Source: Parasphingopyxis marina (GTDB taxonomy: Bacteria > Pseudomonadota > Alphaproteobacteria > Sphingomonadales > Sphingomonadaceae). Taken from it: DNA of 64,000 nt. Positions 18,143 to 27,190 of this stretch are shown here, piece by piece. How positions within the stretch are numbered: the stretch's first letter is position 1; each line of letters opens with the position of its first letter. Both the position numbers and the translations under genes were made by a program. The stretch covers positions 1,166,501 to 1,230,500 of the forward strand of contig NZ_JACJVJ010000001.1 of the NCBI RefSeq assembly GCF_014237875.1. The letters are read 5' to 3'. The notes beneath the pieces were generated by a model, which was not told where the DNA came from, made no database searches, and worked only from the letters and a program-made list of their open reading frames with translations.

Positions 18143-19690
18143 ATGATGGGTCGTTGGATTCCTGCCATGCTGGCGATGATCATGGTCGCGAGCGTTTCGA
18201 GTGGCGCCAGGGCGCAATCTGTCGCCGAGGATCGCGCGGCAAGCTGCGCCGCGCTTGCCGGGTTTGAGCGCGAAGACCTGACGATCGAGACCGCGGAACA
18301 GGTCAACCCGCCGCCGCGCTGGGCCTTTCCGCCCTCGCCCTTCAACTTCTTTGCCGGGCCGAACCCGGGAACCGGGCAGGAATTCTGCCGGGTTGCGGGG
18401 ATCGTCGAGGACGAGATCCGCTTCGAGCTGTGGCTGCCGGTGCAGTGGAACGGCCGCTACCAGCAGGTCGGCAATGGCGGCTATTCGGGCGCGATCAACT
18501 ATCCCGCGCTCTCGGAGGGGCTCGATGGGGGCTATGCAGTGGCCTCGACCGATACCGGCCACCAGACGCCCGACAATGTGTTCGAAACCGGCTGGATCGA
18601 CGATGCCCATCCCCGGCGCGTCGAGAATTTCGGGCATCGCGCCCATCACCTCGTCACCCATGCCGCGCGTGCCCTTACGACCGAATATTATGGCGAAGAA
18701 CCGCGCTACAGCTATTTCAACGGCTGCTCCTCAGGCGGCTGGCAGGGGATGAGCGAGGCGCAGCTCTACCCCGAAGATTATGATGGCATCCTTGCCGGCG
18801 CGCCTGCCAACAATTTCGTCCGGCTGCAGATGCGCGGATTCTGGCTCGACCGGCTGGACCGCGACAATCCCGGCGGCGCTTTCAGCATGGAAATGTCGCA
18901 GCTTATTGCCCAGCGCGCGACCGCCTATTGCGACCCGCGCGACGGCGTGACCGACGGCATCATCAGCCATCCCGAACAATGCGATTTCGATCCCGCGATG
19001 CTCGCCTGCGGGGATGGCGAAGAGGGCCTGTGCCTGACGCCGGCACAAGTCGAACGCGCGCGTCTCGTCTACGGTCCCGTCACTAGCGTTGGCGGGCAAA
19101 GCATGTATCCGGGCAATGCCGTGGGCGTGATCGATCGCTTCTTCCTGCCGGCGCCGCCGGGCGAGGAAAGCCTGCCGATGATCGCCTATCTGATCCCCGG
19201 CGCGATACTGGAACGGTTACAGACGGCTTTCGACTTCGACCGCGATACGCCGGAACTGTTCGATCGCTTCTCGGCCATGCTCGGCGCCTATGATCCCGAT
19301 CTCAGCGCCTTCGCGGCGCATGGCGGCAAGATGATGGTCTATCACGGATGGACCGACGCCCTGCTCTCTCCCTATAACAGCATCGACTATTTCGACCGGG
19401 TCGGCGATGCGATGGGCGCCGATGCGCGGGCGCAATTCTACCGTCTCTATATGGTGCCGGGCATGGATCATTGCCGGGGCGGTGTAGGGCCCGATCGCTT
19501 CGACATGCTGTCCGCGCTCGAACGCTGGGTGGAGCAGGACAATCCGCCCGACCGGATCACCGCCGAGTATCGCCGTCCGGGCGAAGCGTACCGCACCCGG
19601 CCGCTTTGTCCGCATCCGCAGATCGCCGTCTATAGGGGCGAAGGGAATAGCGACGACGCGGCGAGCTTTGCCTGCCGGTTGCCGGAATAG
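18143..19690 (+). CDS. Tannase/feruloyl-esterase family hydrolase
   Basis: Exported serine esterase of 515 residues with a signal peptide (about 1-24, ending GARAQ). The nucleophile motif GCSSGGWQG has S196. GWTDALLSPYNS carries the catalytic Asp region, and PGMDHCRGGVGPD has the catalytic His. In this family the two cysteines next to the Ser and His (C195 and that in DHC) form a disulfide that holds the active site together; both are present. It probably cleaves esters of gallic, ferulic or similar plant-phenolic acids outside the cytoplasm. It is followed 89 bases later by an SDR reductase of the flavonoid-reductase type, which would fit phenolic metabolism. Confidence 0.88.
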   Translation: MMGRWIPAMLAMIMVASVSSGARAQSVAEDRAASCAALAGFEREDLTIETAEQVNPPPRWAFPPSPFNFFAGPNPGTGQEFCRVAGIVEDEIRFELWLPVQWNGRYQQVGNGGYSGAINYPALSEGLDGGYAVASTDTGHQTPDNVFETGWIDDAHPRRVENFGHRAHHLVTHAARALTTEYYGEEPRYSYFNGCSSGGWQGMSEAQLYPEDYDGILAGAPANNFVRLQMRGFWLDRLDRDNPGGAFSMEMSQLIAQRATAYCDPRDGVTDGIISHPEQCDFDPAMLACGDGEEGLCLTPAQVERARLVYGPVTSVGGQSMYPGNAVGVIDRFFLPAPPGEESLPMIAYLIPGAILERLQTAFDFDRDTPELFDRFSAMLGAYDPDLSAFAAHGGKMMVYHGWTDALLSPYNSIDYFDRVGDAMGADARAQFYRLYMVPGMDHCRGGVGPDRFDMLSALERWVEQDNPPDRITAEYRRPGEAYRTRPLCPHPQIAVYRGEGNSDDAASFACRLPE

Positions 19691-19779
19691 CCGTAAGGCA
19701 GGCCGTCCCCGCGCTTGATTCCGTTTCATATTACAACTAATTTGGGAGGCAGGGACAGGCGCGGGAGAGGGAGGAGTGC

Positions 19780-20796
19780 ATGGCAGGCACGGTTCTGGTC
19801 ACGGGCGGCAGCGGTTATGTCGCGAGCTTCACAATCCGGCAGCTGATGGAACAGGGCTGGACGGTTCACACGACGATCCGGTCGCTGGCGAAGGAAGCAC
19901 GGCTTCGCGAAATCCTCGCCGTCGACAATGAACGCCTGACGGCTTTCCAGGCCGACCTCGCCGACGATGCCGGCTGGGCCCCGGCCGCGGCCGGGTGCAG
20001 TCATGTCGCGCATATCGCCTCACCCTTTCCCGCCAGCGCCGTGAAGGACGAGAATGAGCTGATCGTTCCGGCGCGGGAAGGCGCGCTGCGGGTATTGCGG
20101 GCCGCGAAGGCGGCGGGCGTCACCCGCTTCGTGATGACGTCCTCGGCGGCGGCGATCGCCTATGGCCACCCGCGCGGCGATTATACCTTCACCGAAGCCG
20201 ACTGGACCGACATCACCCATCCGGACGTCTATCCCTATATCAAATCGAAGACGATCGCCGAGCGCGCTGCGCGGGACTGGGTGCTGGCGGATGGCGGCGA
20301 GATGGAATTCTGCACGATCAATCCGACGGCGATCCTCGGGCCGGTGCTGAGCGACGATATCTCGGCCTCGATCGAACTGGTGAAGCGGTTGCTGACGGGT
20401 TCGCTGCCCGGCTGCCCCGATTTCGGTTTCGGGATCGTCGATGTCCGCGATGTCGCCGATATCCATGTCCGCGCGCTCACCGCGCCGGATATGGCGGGCG
20501 AGCGGTTCATCGCCTCCGGGCCGTTCCTCAAGATGATCGAGGTGGCGCATATCCTGAAGGAACAGCTCGGTCCGGAAGCCCGCAAGGTGCCGACGCGCAA
20601 GCTGCCGGACTGGATCGTCAAGCTCGTATCGCTGCTCGATCCGGCCGTGCGGCAGGTTTCCGGCGAACTCGGCAAGACGCGCAACATGGATGCGAGCCAT
20701 GCGAAAGCGGTGCTCGGCTGGGAACCCCGCAGCGAGGCCGAAACCATTATCGCCACGGCGCGCAGCCTGATCGATCTCGGCATCGTCGAGGTCTAG
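19780..20796 (+). CDS. NAD(P)-dependent reductase, extended SDR (DFR-like)
   Basis: Protein of 338 residues with the Rossmann motif VTGGSGYVAS (residues 6-15) and the catalytic-type YIKSK near residue 150, preceded by MTSSAAAIAYG. The C-terminal half binds the substrate. The sequence style (VHTTIRSLAKEARL, FCTINPTAILGPVLS) is that of bacterial dihydroflavonol-4-reductase-like aldehyde or ketone reductases. Substrate not determinable. It could act with the tannase-like enzyme just upstream, or the two may simply be neighbours. The strong GGGAGGGAGG before the ATG supports this start. Confidence 0.85.
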   Translation: MAGTVLVTGGSGYVASFTIRQLMEQGWTVHTTIRSLAKEARLREILAVDNERLTAFQADLADDAGWAPAAAGCSHVAHIASPFPASAVKDENELIVPAREGALRVLRAAKAAGVTRFVMTSSAAAIAYGHPRGDYTFTEADWTDITHPDVYPYIKSKTIAERAARDWVLADGGEMEFCTINPTAILGPVLSDDISASIELVKRLLTGSLPGCPDFGFGIVDVRDVADIHVRALTAPDMAGERFIASGPFLKMIEVAHILKEQLGPEARKVPTRKLPDWIVKLVSLLDPAVRQVSGELGKTRNMDASHAKAVLGWEPRSEAETIIATARSLIDLGIVEV

Positions 20797-20814
20797 CGCG
20801 CAGCACCGCCGCCG

Positions 20815-20848
20815 CTGTCACCGAATTGTCATCTGGCGATCCTAATCT
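20815..20848 (+). promoter_or_regulatory. Pho-box-like promoter for the cupin/JmjC-like gene
   Basis: CTGTCAC (20815-20821), spacer CGAA and TTGTCAT (20826-20832) make two 7-bp direct repeats in the 11-bp register of a PhoB box (consensus half CTGTCAT). Exactly ten bases later is TAATCT (20843-20848), a plausible -10 element, so the second half would replace the -35 box as in known PhoB-activated promoters. The start codon is at 20870. PhoB itself is not in this window. Confidence 0.65.
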
Positions 20849-20869
20849 TCGCGGCAAAGGAGTTTCCCG

Positions 20870-21931
20870 ATGGCTGCGAATCCACCCACCTTGTCAGGTC
20901 TCGCCCCGCTGCGCCTCTCGACCCAAAGCGCCTCGGTGATGACCGAAGAACTGCGCGCCGAAATCGCCGACCGGCTGCTGCAGGGCCAGGTGCCCGACGA
21001 TGTCAGCCGCTGGCTCTCGATCAAGGGCCTTGCGCCGCAGATCATCCGCGAGGAGATGAATATCGCGACCCGCGATCCTTTTTATCGCGGCACAATCCGG
21101 CTCCAGCAGCGCCAGCTGAAACGCGACTGGCAGCTCTCGCTTTTCCGCCGGCTCGTTGAGCTCGATCCAGCGCAGCAGGCGGTGCCGGTCGAAACGGCGA
21201 TCGCGCCGGAAGATTTTCGCAGCCGCTATTATGCCGCCAACCGCCCCGCGCTCTTGAAAGGCGTGATCGACGATTGGCCTGCGATGATGAAATGGTCGCT
21301 CGATTATATCGAAGGCCTTGTCAGCGATGGTACGGTTTCGGTGCAATGGGGGCGCGAGGCCGATCCCGATTATGAGCGCAGCAAGGCGGCGTTCAAACGG
21401 ATCATGCCCTTTGCCACGGTCGCCGAACGGCTGCGCAGCGGCGAGCCGAGCAACGACTATTATGTCACCGCCAGCAATGACGACGAGAATGATGCGCTGC
21501 TCGCGCCTTTATGGAAGGATATCGGGAGCTTGCCGGGCATCCTAGCGCCGGAGAAGGAGCGCGACGGCTTTTTCTGGATGGGCCCGCAAGGCACGATCAC
21601 GCCCTTCCATCACGATCTCACCAACAATCTTCTCTGCCAGATCGCCGGTCGCAAGCGCGTGAAGCTGGTCGCGAGCTGGGACGCGGAACTGATGAAGAAC
21701 GACCGGCATTGCTTCAGCCAGTGGCAGGGCGAGGAGCTGCCCGCCGGTCCGCCGAAAAAGAACAAGCCGCGCGTGCTCGAAGTGGTTCTGGAACCGGGCG
21801 ACGCGCTCTTCCTGCCGGTCGGTTGGTGGCATCATGTCGAGGCGCTCGATTTCACCATCGGCATGAGCTTTACCAACTTCGCCTGGCCCAACGACCATGC
21901 CGAGGATTATCGGGCCTTCGGCAACTTCTAG
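20870..21931 (+). CDS. Cupin-like (JmjC/cupin_8) Fe(II)/2-oxoglutarate oxygenase
   Basis: Protein of 353 residues. The C-terminal half is a double-stranded beta-helix of the JmjC type: TPFHHDLTNN gives H247 and D249 of the iron triad, RKRVKL provides the basic residue for 2-oxoglutarate, and LPVGWWHHV gives the distal His (H321). The first 110 residues are a separate helical domain. Such bacterial proteins are usually protein or tRNA hydroxylases, or peptide oxygenases. The preceding Pho-box-like promoter suggests expression under phosphate limitation. It ends four bases inside the convergent sterol-desaturase-like gene. Confidence 0.85.
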   Translation: MAANPPTLSGLAPLRLSTQSASVMTEELRAEIADRLLQGQVPDDVSRWLSIKGLAPQIIREEMNIATRDPFYRGTIRLQQRQLKRDWQLSLFRRLVELDPAQQAVPVETAIAPEDFRSRYYAANRPALLKGVIDDWPAMMKWSLDYIEGLVSDGTVSVQWGREADPDYERSKAAFKRIMPFATVAERLRSGEPSNDYYVTASNDDENDALLAPLWKDIGSLPGILAPEKERDGFFWMGPQGTITPFHHDLTNNLLCQIAGRKRVKLVASWDAELMKNDRHCFSQWQGEELPAGPPKKNKPRVLEVVLEPGDALFLPVGWWHHVEALDFTIGMSFTNFAWPNDHAEDYRAFGNF

Positions 21932-22764
21932 GCGCTGGCGGGCTCGGCCGTTTCCGGCACCGTCGATCCGCCGGTCGTGATCAGCGGCCAGAGCAGCTGC
22001 TCGCCCAGCGAAGTCTCCGGCAGATTCTCGACCCCGAAGCTCGGCGGATAGCGCCGCGTGATCTTGGCGGTGCCGAACAGCACGTCCCAGAAGAACAGCA
22101 GGTTTCCGAAATTGCCTTTATAGTTGGTGACGCCGTCCTCGGCATGGCGGCCGTGATGGGCGTGGTGGGTTGCCGGCGTCGAGATCGTCCGCTCGACCAC
22201 CCACATGACGGGCGAGAGCCATTTCACCCGGTAGAGCGGCTTGTCCCAGGCGACATCGCTATGCGCGCCGATGATCACCGCCAGCTTGACGACGATATAG
22301 CCGGCATAGACCCAGCCGAGCCCGAGATAGATGAGCACGCCGGAAAACCAGATGCCGGGCATCGTCAGATAGTAGAAGATGTTGTTCCGGTAGACGAGCC
22401 GCACGCTCATATAGCGGCCATTATGGTGCGGCCGGTGGAGCTTGTAGAGTAAGGGGAAGGTGTGCGCCGCCCGGTGCCACCAATATTGCATCATATCGTC
22501 GAAGACGAGGAACAGGAGGATCGCGGCGAAAACGTTCAGCCCGGCCAGCGCGCCCGCATATTGGGGGATCAGCAGGCTGGCGAGGCCCATGGACGAGAGC
22601 AGCACGATCGGCTGGGTAACGAAGAGCAGCACCACCGTGCTCACCAGCTCGACCACCCAGTCGGCGCTGGTCTGTTCCTTCTTGCGGAACAGGTCGCTGC
22701 GCCACAGCTCGATCAGCCCGAAGGCGAGATAGATTGCGAGTATCGCGATGGTGCTGGTCTTCAC
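21928..22764 (-). CDS. Sterol desaturase/fatty-acid hydroxylase family membrane enzyme
   Basis: Integral membrane di-iron oxygenase of 278 residues. I start at the GTG at 22762-22764, which is preceded by GGGAGAGAG; upstream coding in this frame is antisense to the Crp/Fnr gene. Hydrophobic segments surround the His clusters HRAAH, HRPHH and HHAHHGRH, which bind two irons in this family. It introduces a hydroxyl group or double bond into a lipid, sterol-like or carotenoid substrate. Which one cannot be read from the sequence. It diverges from a Crp/Fnr regulator 72 bases away, which may control it. Confidence 0.88.
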   Translation of the reverse strand: MKTSTIAILAIYLAFGLIELWRSDLFRKKEQTSADWVVELVSTVVLLFVTQPIVLLSSMGLASLLIPQYAGALAGLNVFAAILLFLVFDDMMQYWWHRAAHTFPLLYKLHRPHHNGRYMSVRLVYRNNIFYYLTMPGIWFSGVLIYLGLGWVYAGYIVVKLAVIIGAHSDVAWDKPLYRVKWLSPVMWVVERTISTPATHHAHHGRHAEDGVTNYKGNFGNLLFFWDVLFGTAKITRRYPPSFGVENLPETSLGEQLLWPLITTGGSTVPETAEPASA

Positions 22765-22836
22765 GGCCTCTCTCCCTTGCCCTGATCGCCGATTCGTAGC
22801 AGAGAGGCGGCGGACAAACTGCAAAGAAGTTGGCAA

Positions 22837-23544
22837 TTGGATCTGTCGCCGCTCTCGCCGCCGCTCGGGCTTTTCATCGGCCGGATGCCGCCGGAGATGC
22901 GCGCGGCGGTCGAGGCGGCGGGCGTGCTGCATCGCTTTTCCGATGGCGCGACGATCCAGCAGCGCGGCCAGCATAAGCCCGGTCTGTCGATCATCGCCGA
23001 GGGCAGCGTGCAATTGAGCGCGACCGATGCCGAGGGCGAGCGCACGAGCTATACCGTGCTGCGCCCGGGCGACTGTTTCGGGGAGATGACCTTGCTGCTC
23101 GATATCCCCCGCACGCTCGACGCGACGGCGCTCGGCGAAACCGCGATCCGCGAGGTGCCGCGCGATCGCTTCTTCCGACTGCTCGACGATCAACCCGCGC
23201 TGCGCGATCACCTGCTGGTCGGGCTGGCGCGGCAATTGTCGCAGGCGCTGCAACTACTCGACGACCAGCGGCGGCTGCCAGCGGAGGTGCGGATGGCCAA
23301 GGCGCTGGCGGCGCTTGCCCGGACGGAAGGGGAGGGGCATGTCGTTCGCGCGAGTCAAACGGCCCTTGCCGAGGCGATCGCGACCAGCCGGGTGACGGCG
23401 GGCAAGGCGCTGCAGGCGCTTGCGGCCGACGGGTTGGCCGAGACCGCCTATGGCCGCGTCCTTATTCCCGATATCGCGCGGCTGAAGGCGTGGATCGCAG
23501 GGCATAGTGCGCTGGCCCCGGTCGCGAATTTCGGCGGCGCCTGA
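22837..23544 (+). CDS. Crp/Fnr-family transcriptional regulator
   Basis: Protein of 235 residues with an N-terminal cyclic-nucleotide-binding fold (about 12-130; RPGDCFGEMTLLLDIPRTLDA matches the phosphate-cassette region without its typical RAAS end). A C-terminal winged helix has the recognition segment ALAEAIATSRVTAGKALQAL (about 180-200). The start is uncertain: TTG at 22837 gives the full fold, and ATG at 22885 would cut the first beta strand. There is no N-terminal Cys cluster, so it is not an FNR-type oxygen sensor. It likely controls the divergent sterol-desaturase-like gene. Confidence 0.85.
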   Translation: MDLSPLSPPLGLFIGRMPPEMRAAVEAAGVLHRFSDGATIQQRGQHKPGLSIIAEGSVQLSATDAEGERTSYTVLRPGDCFGEMTLLLDIPRTLDATALGETAIREVPRDRFFRLLDDQPALRDHLLVGLARQLSQALQLLDDQRRLPAEVRMAKALAALARTEGEGHVVRASQTALAEAIATSRVTAGKALQALAADGLAETAYGRVLIPDIARLKAWIAGHSALAPVANFGGA

Positions 23545-23589
23545 GATCGGTGCACCGAAAGCCTGGCCGGCGCGGATCATCGGGCCGGG

Positions 23590-24102
23590 CTAGTCTCCCA
23601 CGCCTTCGAGCAGCTCGTCCTCGAGATCATCGCCATGCAACACCGATATGTCTCCGGTGGTTTCGAGAACGACCGCGCGGACGGCGGCCAGATGGAGGAC
23701 ATTCGCTTCGCGCAGCTTGGCAAATATGTCGGACCGGCTGACGCGCGTTTCGTCCAGGGCCGCATCGATGAAACGGCCATCCCGCATCAGCAGCCGCGGG
23801 GTATTGTCGATGATGCCCTCGACCCGATCGGACGATTGCCGGGCCTTGGCGATCAGGAACTGCAGCAGAAACAGCGCCGCGATGACGATCAGCGTCTGGG
23901 CGAACGGCTTCCACTGCGATGCGGTTCCCGCCTGGGCGAGCAGCGAACCCGTGGCCACGGTGATCACGAAATCGAATGCCGTCATCTTGGAGAAGGATCG
24001 CAGCCCCAGAATCCGGACGAGCAGCAGCACCCAGGCCAGTACGACGGCGGTCAACACCAGCCCCCGGACGATGAGATCGTATTCCGGGGGGAGTCCGAAC
24101 AT
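23590..24102 (-). CDS. DUF421 (YetF-type) membrane protein
   Basis: Protein of 170 residues with three membrane segments in the first 85 residues, then a small cytoplasmic domain. The segment RILGLRSFSKMTAFDFVITVATGSLLAQ (given here only as its family region, residues about 27-54) is typical for DUF421, as is the C-terminal NVLHLAAVRAVVLETTGDIS. The biochemical role of the family is unclear. Its ATG overlaps the last base of the acs stop codon (24102), so it is translated together with acs. The long open frame continuing to 24810 is antisense to nothing real and is a shadow of acs. Confidence 0.85.
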   Translation of the reverse strand: MFGLPPEYDLIVRGLVLTAVVLAWVLLLVRILGLRSFSKMTAFDFVITVATGSLLAQAGTASQWKPFAQTLIVIAALFLLQFLIAKARQSSDRVEGIIDNTPRLLMRDGRFIDAALDETRVSRSDIFAKLREANVLHLAAVRAVVLETTGDISVLHGDDLEDELLEGVGD

Positions 24103-26045
24103 TATGTCGACACCCGGTTTGCTACCAGATCGTCGACGACCGCCGGATCGGCCAGGGTCGAGGTGTCGCCGAGGCTGCTCACATCGCCTTCCGCGATCTT
24201 GCGCAGGATCCGCCGCATGATCTTTCCGCTTCGCGTCTTGGGCAGGGCGGGGGTGAACTGGATGGCATCGGGGGTTGCGATCGGGCCGATCTCGGTACGC
24301 ACCCATTTGACGAGATCCTGGCGCAGTGCCTCGCTTGGTTCGGTGTTCGCGTTCAGCGTCACATAGGCATAGATGCCCTGGCCTTTCACCTCGTGCGGCA
24401 TGCCGACGACGGCGGCCTCGGCCACGTCCCGGTGGAGGACGAGCGCGCTTTCGACTTCCGCGGTGCCCATGCGGTGGCCCGATACGTTGATGACATCGTC
24501 GACCCGGCCGGTGATCCAGTAATAGCCGTCCTCGTCCCGCCGTGCGCCGTCGCCGGTGAAATATTTGCCGGGGAAGGTCGAGAAATAGGTGTCGAAGAAG
24601 CGTTTGTGATCGCCATAGACGCTCCGCATCTGGCCGGGCCAGGACCGGGCGATGCACAGATTGCCCTCGGTCGCGCCGTGCAGGATCTGCCCTTCGCCGT
24701 CGACGATCTGGGGTTCGACTCCGAAAAACGGTTTGGTGGCGGAGCCGGGTTTGAGGTCGGTCGCGCCGGGCAGGGGCGCGATCATCGCCGCGCCGGTTTC
24801 GGTCTGCCACCAGGTGTCGATGATCGGGCAGCGGCCTTCGCCGGGAACGGCGTGATACCAGCGCCAGGCCTCGGGATTGATCGGCTCGCCGACCGTGCCG
24901 AGCAGGCGCAGGCTCTCGCGGCTGGTTTTCGTGACATGCTCGTCGCCCTCGCGCATCAGCGCGCGCAGCACGGTGGGCGCGGTGAACAGCGTATTGACCT
25001 GGTGCCGGTCGACGACTTCCCAGATGCGGCTGGCGGTCGGCCAGTTGGGGAGCCCTTCGTACATCACCGTCGTCGCGCCGTTGGCGAGCGGGCCGTAGAC
25101 GATATAGCTATGGCCGGTGACCCAGCCGATATCCGCCGCACACCAGTAAATCTCGCCGGGCCGGTAATCGAAGCAATAATGATGGGTGAGCGAGGCCCAG
25201 AGGAGATAGCCGCCGGACGTGTGCAGCACGCCCTTGGGCTGGCCGGTCGATCCGGACGTGTAGAGGATGAACAGCGGGTCTTCCGCGCCCATCGGTTCAG
25301 GCGGGCAATCGGCCTCCACAGTCTCGGCCGCCTCGTGATACCAGAGATCGCGCCCTTCGGTCATGGCAACATCGCCGCCCGTCGCCTGGATGACGACGAC
25401 CTTGTCGACGCAGCTCGTGTGCTGGAGCGCCGCATCGACATTGGCTTTCAGCGGAATGGCCTTGCCGCCGCGGCGACCTTCGTTGGCGGTTATGACGATC
25501 GTGGAATCGCAATCGGTGATCCGTCCGGCCAGCGCCTCGGGCGAAAAACCGCCGAAAACCACCGAATGGATCGCGCCGATCCGGGCGCAGGCGAGCAGCG
25601 CGAAGGCGGCCTCCGGGATCATCGGCATGTAAAGCGTGATCCGATCCCCCTTGCGTGCACCCGCCGCCTTCAGGACGTTGGCGAAGCGGCAAACCTCCCG
25701 ATGAAGCTTGCGATAGGTGTAGGTGCGCGGTTCTTCGGCGGGGTCGTCGGGTTCCCACATGATCGCGACGTCGTCGCCATTTTTTGCGAGATGGCGGTCG
25801 ATGCAGTTGGCCGAGACGTTGATCTGCCCGTCGGTGAACCAGTTGATATGGAAGTCGGAGGCGTCGAAGCTCCAGTCGCCGGAAATTTCCGGGCGCTTGA
25901 TCCAGTCCAGCCGGCGCGCCTGCTCGAGCCAGAAAGTACCCGGATCGGCTAGCGAACGGCCGTAAAGCTGGTCATAGGTCTCCTTGTCCGCATAGGCGCG
26001 CTTCGCCCATGTTTCGGGTACGGGAAACAGATCCTGTTCGCTCAC
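24102..26045 (-). CDS. acs: Acetyl-CoA synthetase
   Basis: Activates acetate to acetyl-CoA through an acetyl-adenylate. The 647 residues equal the family length. It has the P-loop-like [15 protein letters not shown], the WWQTETG motif that shapes the small acyl pocket, and the C-terminal acetylatable lysine in TRSGKIMRR (K608). [14 protein letters not shown] and [12 protein letters not shown] are further family signatures. It is co-transcribed with DUF421 and diverges from the GspC-like gene at 26234. Propionyl-CoA synthetase is less likely given the WWQTETG context. Confidence 0.96.
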   Translation of the reverse strand: MSEQDLFPVPETWAKRAYADKETYDQLYGRSLADPGTFWLEQARRLDWIKRPEISGDWSFDASDFHINWFTDGQINVSANCIDRHLAKNGDDVAIMWEPDDPAEEPRTYTYRKLHREVCRFANVLKAAGARKGDRITLYMPMIPEAAFALLACARIGAIHSVVFGGFSPEALAGRITDCDSTIVITANEGRRGGKAIPLKANVDAALQHTSCVDKVVVIQATGGDVAMTEGRDLWYHEAAETVEADCPPEPMGAEDPLFILYTSGSTGQPKGVLHTSGGYLLWASLTHHYCFDYRPGEIYWCAADIGWVTGHSYIVYGPLANGATTVMYEGLPNWPTASRIWEVVDRHQVNTLFTAPTVLRALMREGDEHVTKTSRESLRLLGTVGEPINPEAWRWYHAVPGEGRCPIIDTWWQTETGAAMIAPLPGATDLKPGSATKPFFGVEPQIVDGEGQILHGATEGNLCIARSWPGQMRSVYGDHKRFFDTYFSTFPGKYFTGDGARRDEDGYYWITGRVDDVINVSGHRMGTAEVESALVLHRDVAEAAVVGMPHEVKGQGIYAYVTLNANTEPSEALRQDLVKWVRTEIGPIATPDAIQFTPALPKTRSGKIMRRILRKIAEGDVSSLGDTSTLADPAVVDDLVANRVST

Positions 26046-26161
26046 TGATGCTCTCCTGACTTTCGCCGATAGTGGCGCGAGGGGCGGTCGGAACGCAAGT
26101 GCGTTTCACGATTTCGCGCCAGATTCCGGTACTTTCCATCGCGCATTGCCCTGCAAATGGT

Positions 26162-26206
26162 GTAACATCATCATGTCATCACATTGTCACCCGCGCGGGG
26201 TAGCGC
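26162..26206 (+). promoter_or_regulatory. Pho-box-like promoter for the GspC-like gene
   Basis: ATGTCAT (26173-26179), spacer CACA and TTGTCAC (26184-26190) form two direct repeats in 11-bp register. A weaker third copy GTAACAT lies one register upstream (26162-26168). Ten bases after the box is TAGCGC (26201-26206), a weak -10. The arrangement is the same as at 20815-20848. The gene downstream starts at 26234. Confidence 0.55.
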
Positions 26207-26233
26207 GCTGCGATTTTGTTCGGAGGTTCACGG

Positions 26234-27010
26234 ATGGCGGACGGGCAGCCCGGCCTTTTCCACTATGATGCGGGCGGCGAGACATCGCCGAAACGGCTGG
26301 CCGTGCTGATCGGCGGCGGCGCGCTGGCGATCATCGCGGCGCTCTGGTTGCTGGGCGGCGACGAAGGCAATGAAGCGCCCGCGCCGGTCGTCGCGCCGGC
26401 CCCGGCACCCGTCGCTGCGCCGTCTCCCGCCACGCCCGCGCCCCCGCCCGCCGGCGGGGTCTCGGTCGCCGAATTGCGCCTGCACGGGGTGATGGGCACC
26501 GGCGATGATGGCGCGGCGATCCTCTCGGTCGGCCCCGGGCCCCAGCAACTCGTCCGCGTCGGCCGGGAAGCGGCACCGGGGATCGCGCTGCTCGCGGTCG
26601 CCGGCGATCATGTGCTGCTGCGCGAACATGGCCGCGAGGTACGCCTCGCCTTTGCCGACGATGCGCCGGGCGCGCTCCCTTCTTCCGCTTCCCCTTCCTC
26701 TGCGTCTCCATCGGCGCCGGCAGGCAATGCGCCGGACCGGCGCGAAATCGTCGAGCTGCAGGCCGCGCTGATCCCCTGGCGCGAGGACGGCCGACATGCC
26801 GGTTTCGAAGTGCGCGACGGTGCGCTCCCGGCGATCCTCGCCGATGCCGGCATCCAGCCCGGCGATGTCCTGTTGCGAATCGCCGGCAACCGATTGGAAG
26901 ATTCGAGCGTGGTCGCCGAAGTTCCCGCACGACTCCGGCAGCGCGGCCGGCTTGCGGTTGAAATAATTCGCGACGGCGAAGAACAGACGCTTTTCCTCGA
27001 AGCGCCCTAG
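26234..27010 (+). CDS. GspC-like type II secretion inner-membrane protein with PDZ domain
   Basis: Protein of 258 residues from the ATG at 26234 (CGGAGG precedes it). It has a short cytoplasmic tail, one membrane helix (about 24-41), a Pro/Ala-rich periplasmic linker, a homology-region-like beta domain (VSVAELRLHGVMG to VRLAFADD), and a C-terminal PDZ-like domain (ILADAGIQPGDVLLRIAGNRL). This is the architecture of GspC, which links the inner-membrane platform of the type II secretion system to the secretin. No other gsp gene is near, so it is an orphan here. Its Pho-box-like promoter and the lipoprotein/TonB-receptor genes downstream suggest a phosphate-starvation role. Confidence 0.72.
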   Translation: MADGQPGLFHYDAGGETSPKRLAVLIGGGALAIIAALWLLGGDEGNEAPAPVVAPAPAPVAAPSPATPAPPPAGGVSVAELRLHGVMGTGDDGAAILSVGPGPQQLVRVGREAAPGIALLAVAGDHVLLREHGREVRLAFADDAPGALPSSASPSSASPSAPAGNAPDRREIVELQAALIPWREDGRHAGFEVRDGALPAILADAGIQPGDVLLRIAGNRLEDSSVVAEVPARLRQRGRLAVEIIRDGEEQTLFLEAP

Positions 27011-27039
27011 ACCAAGCATTTTAGCCGTCCGGTAAGCTA

Positions 27040-27069
27040 TGTGACAGTTTCGTTTCGCGGACTGTCACA
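27040..27069. promoter_or_regulatory. Inverted repeat TGTGACAG-N14-CTGTCACA
   Basis: Perfect 8-bp arms at 27040-27047 and 27062-27069 lie 30 bases after the GspC-like stop and 122 bases before the lipoprotein start. Each arm equals a good PhoB half-site (CTGTCAC) but in opposite orientation. It may be an operator, or simply a hairpin that ends the upstream message. No T run follows, which makes a terminator less likely. Confidence 0.45.
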
Positions 27070-27190
27070 AAACCACAAACTGCGCGTCATCAAGGAATCA
27101 CAGACCGCCCATAGTTGCACCCCCGAACCCGCGCTGCGAAGGGCGCACGCGGATCGCCACGACCAAACGGTTTCAAGGGGGTCAATCTAC

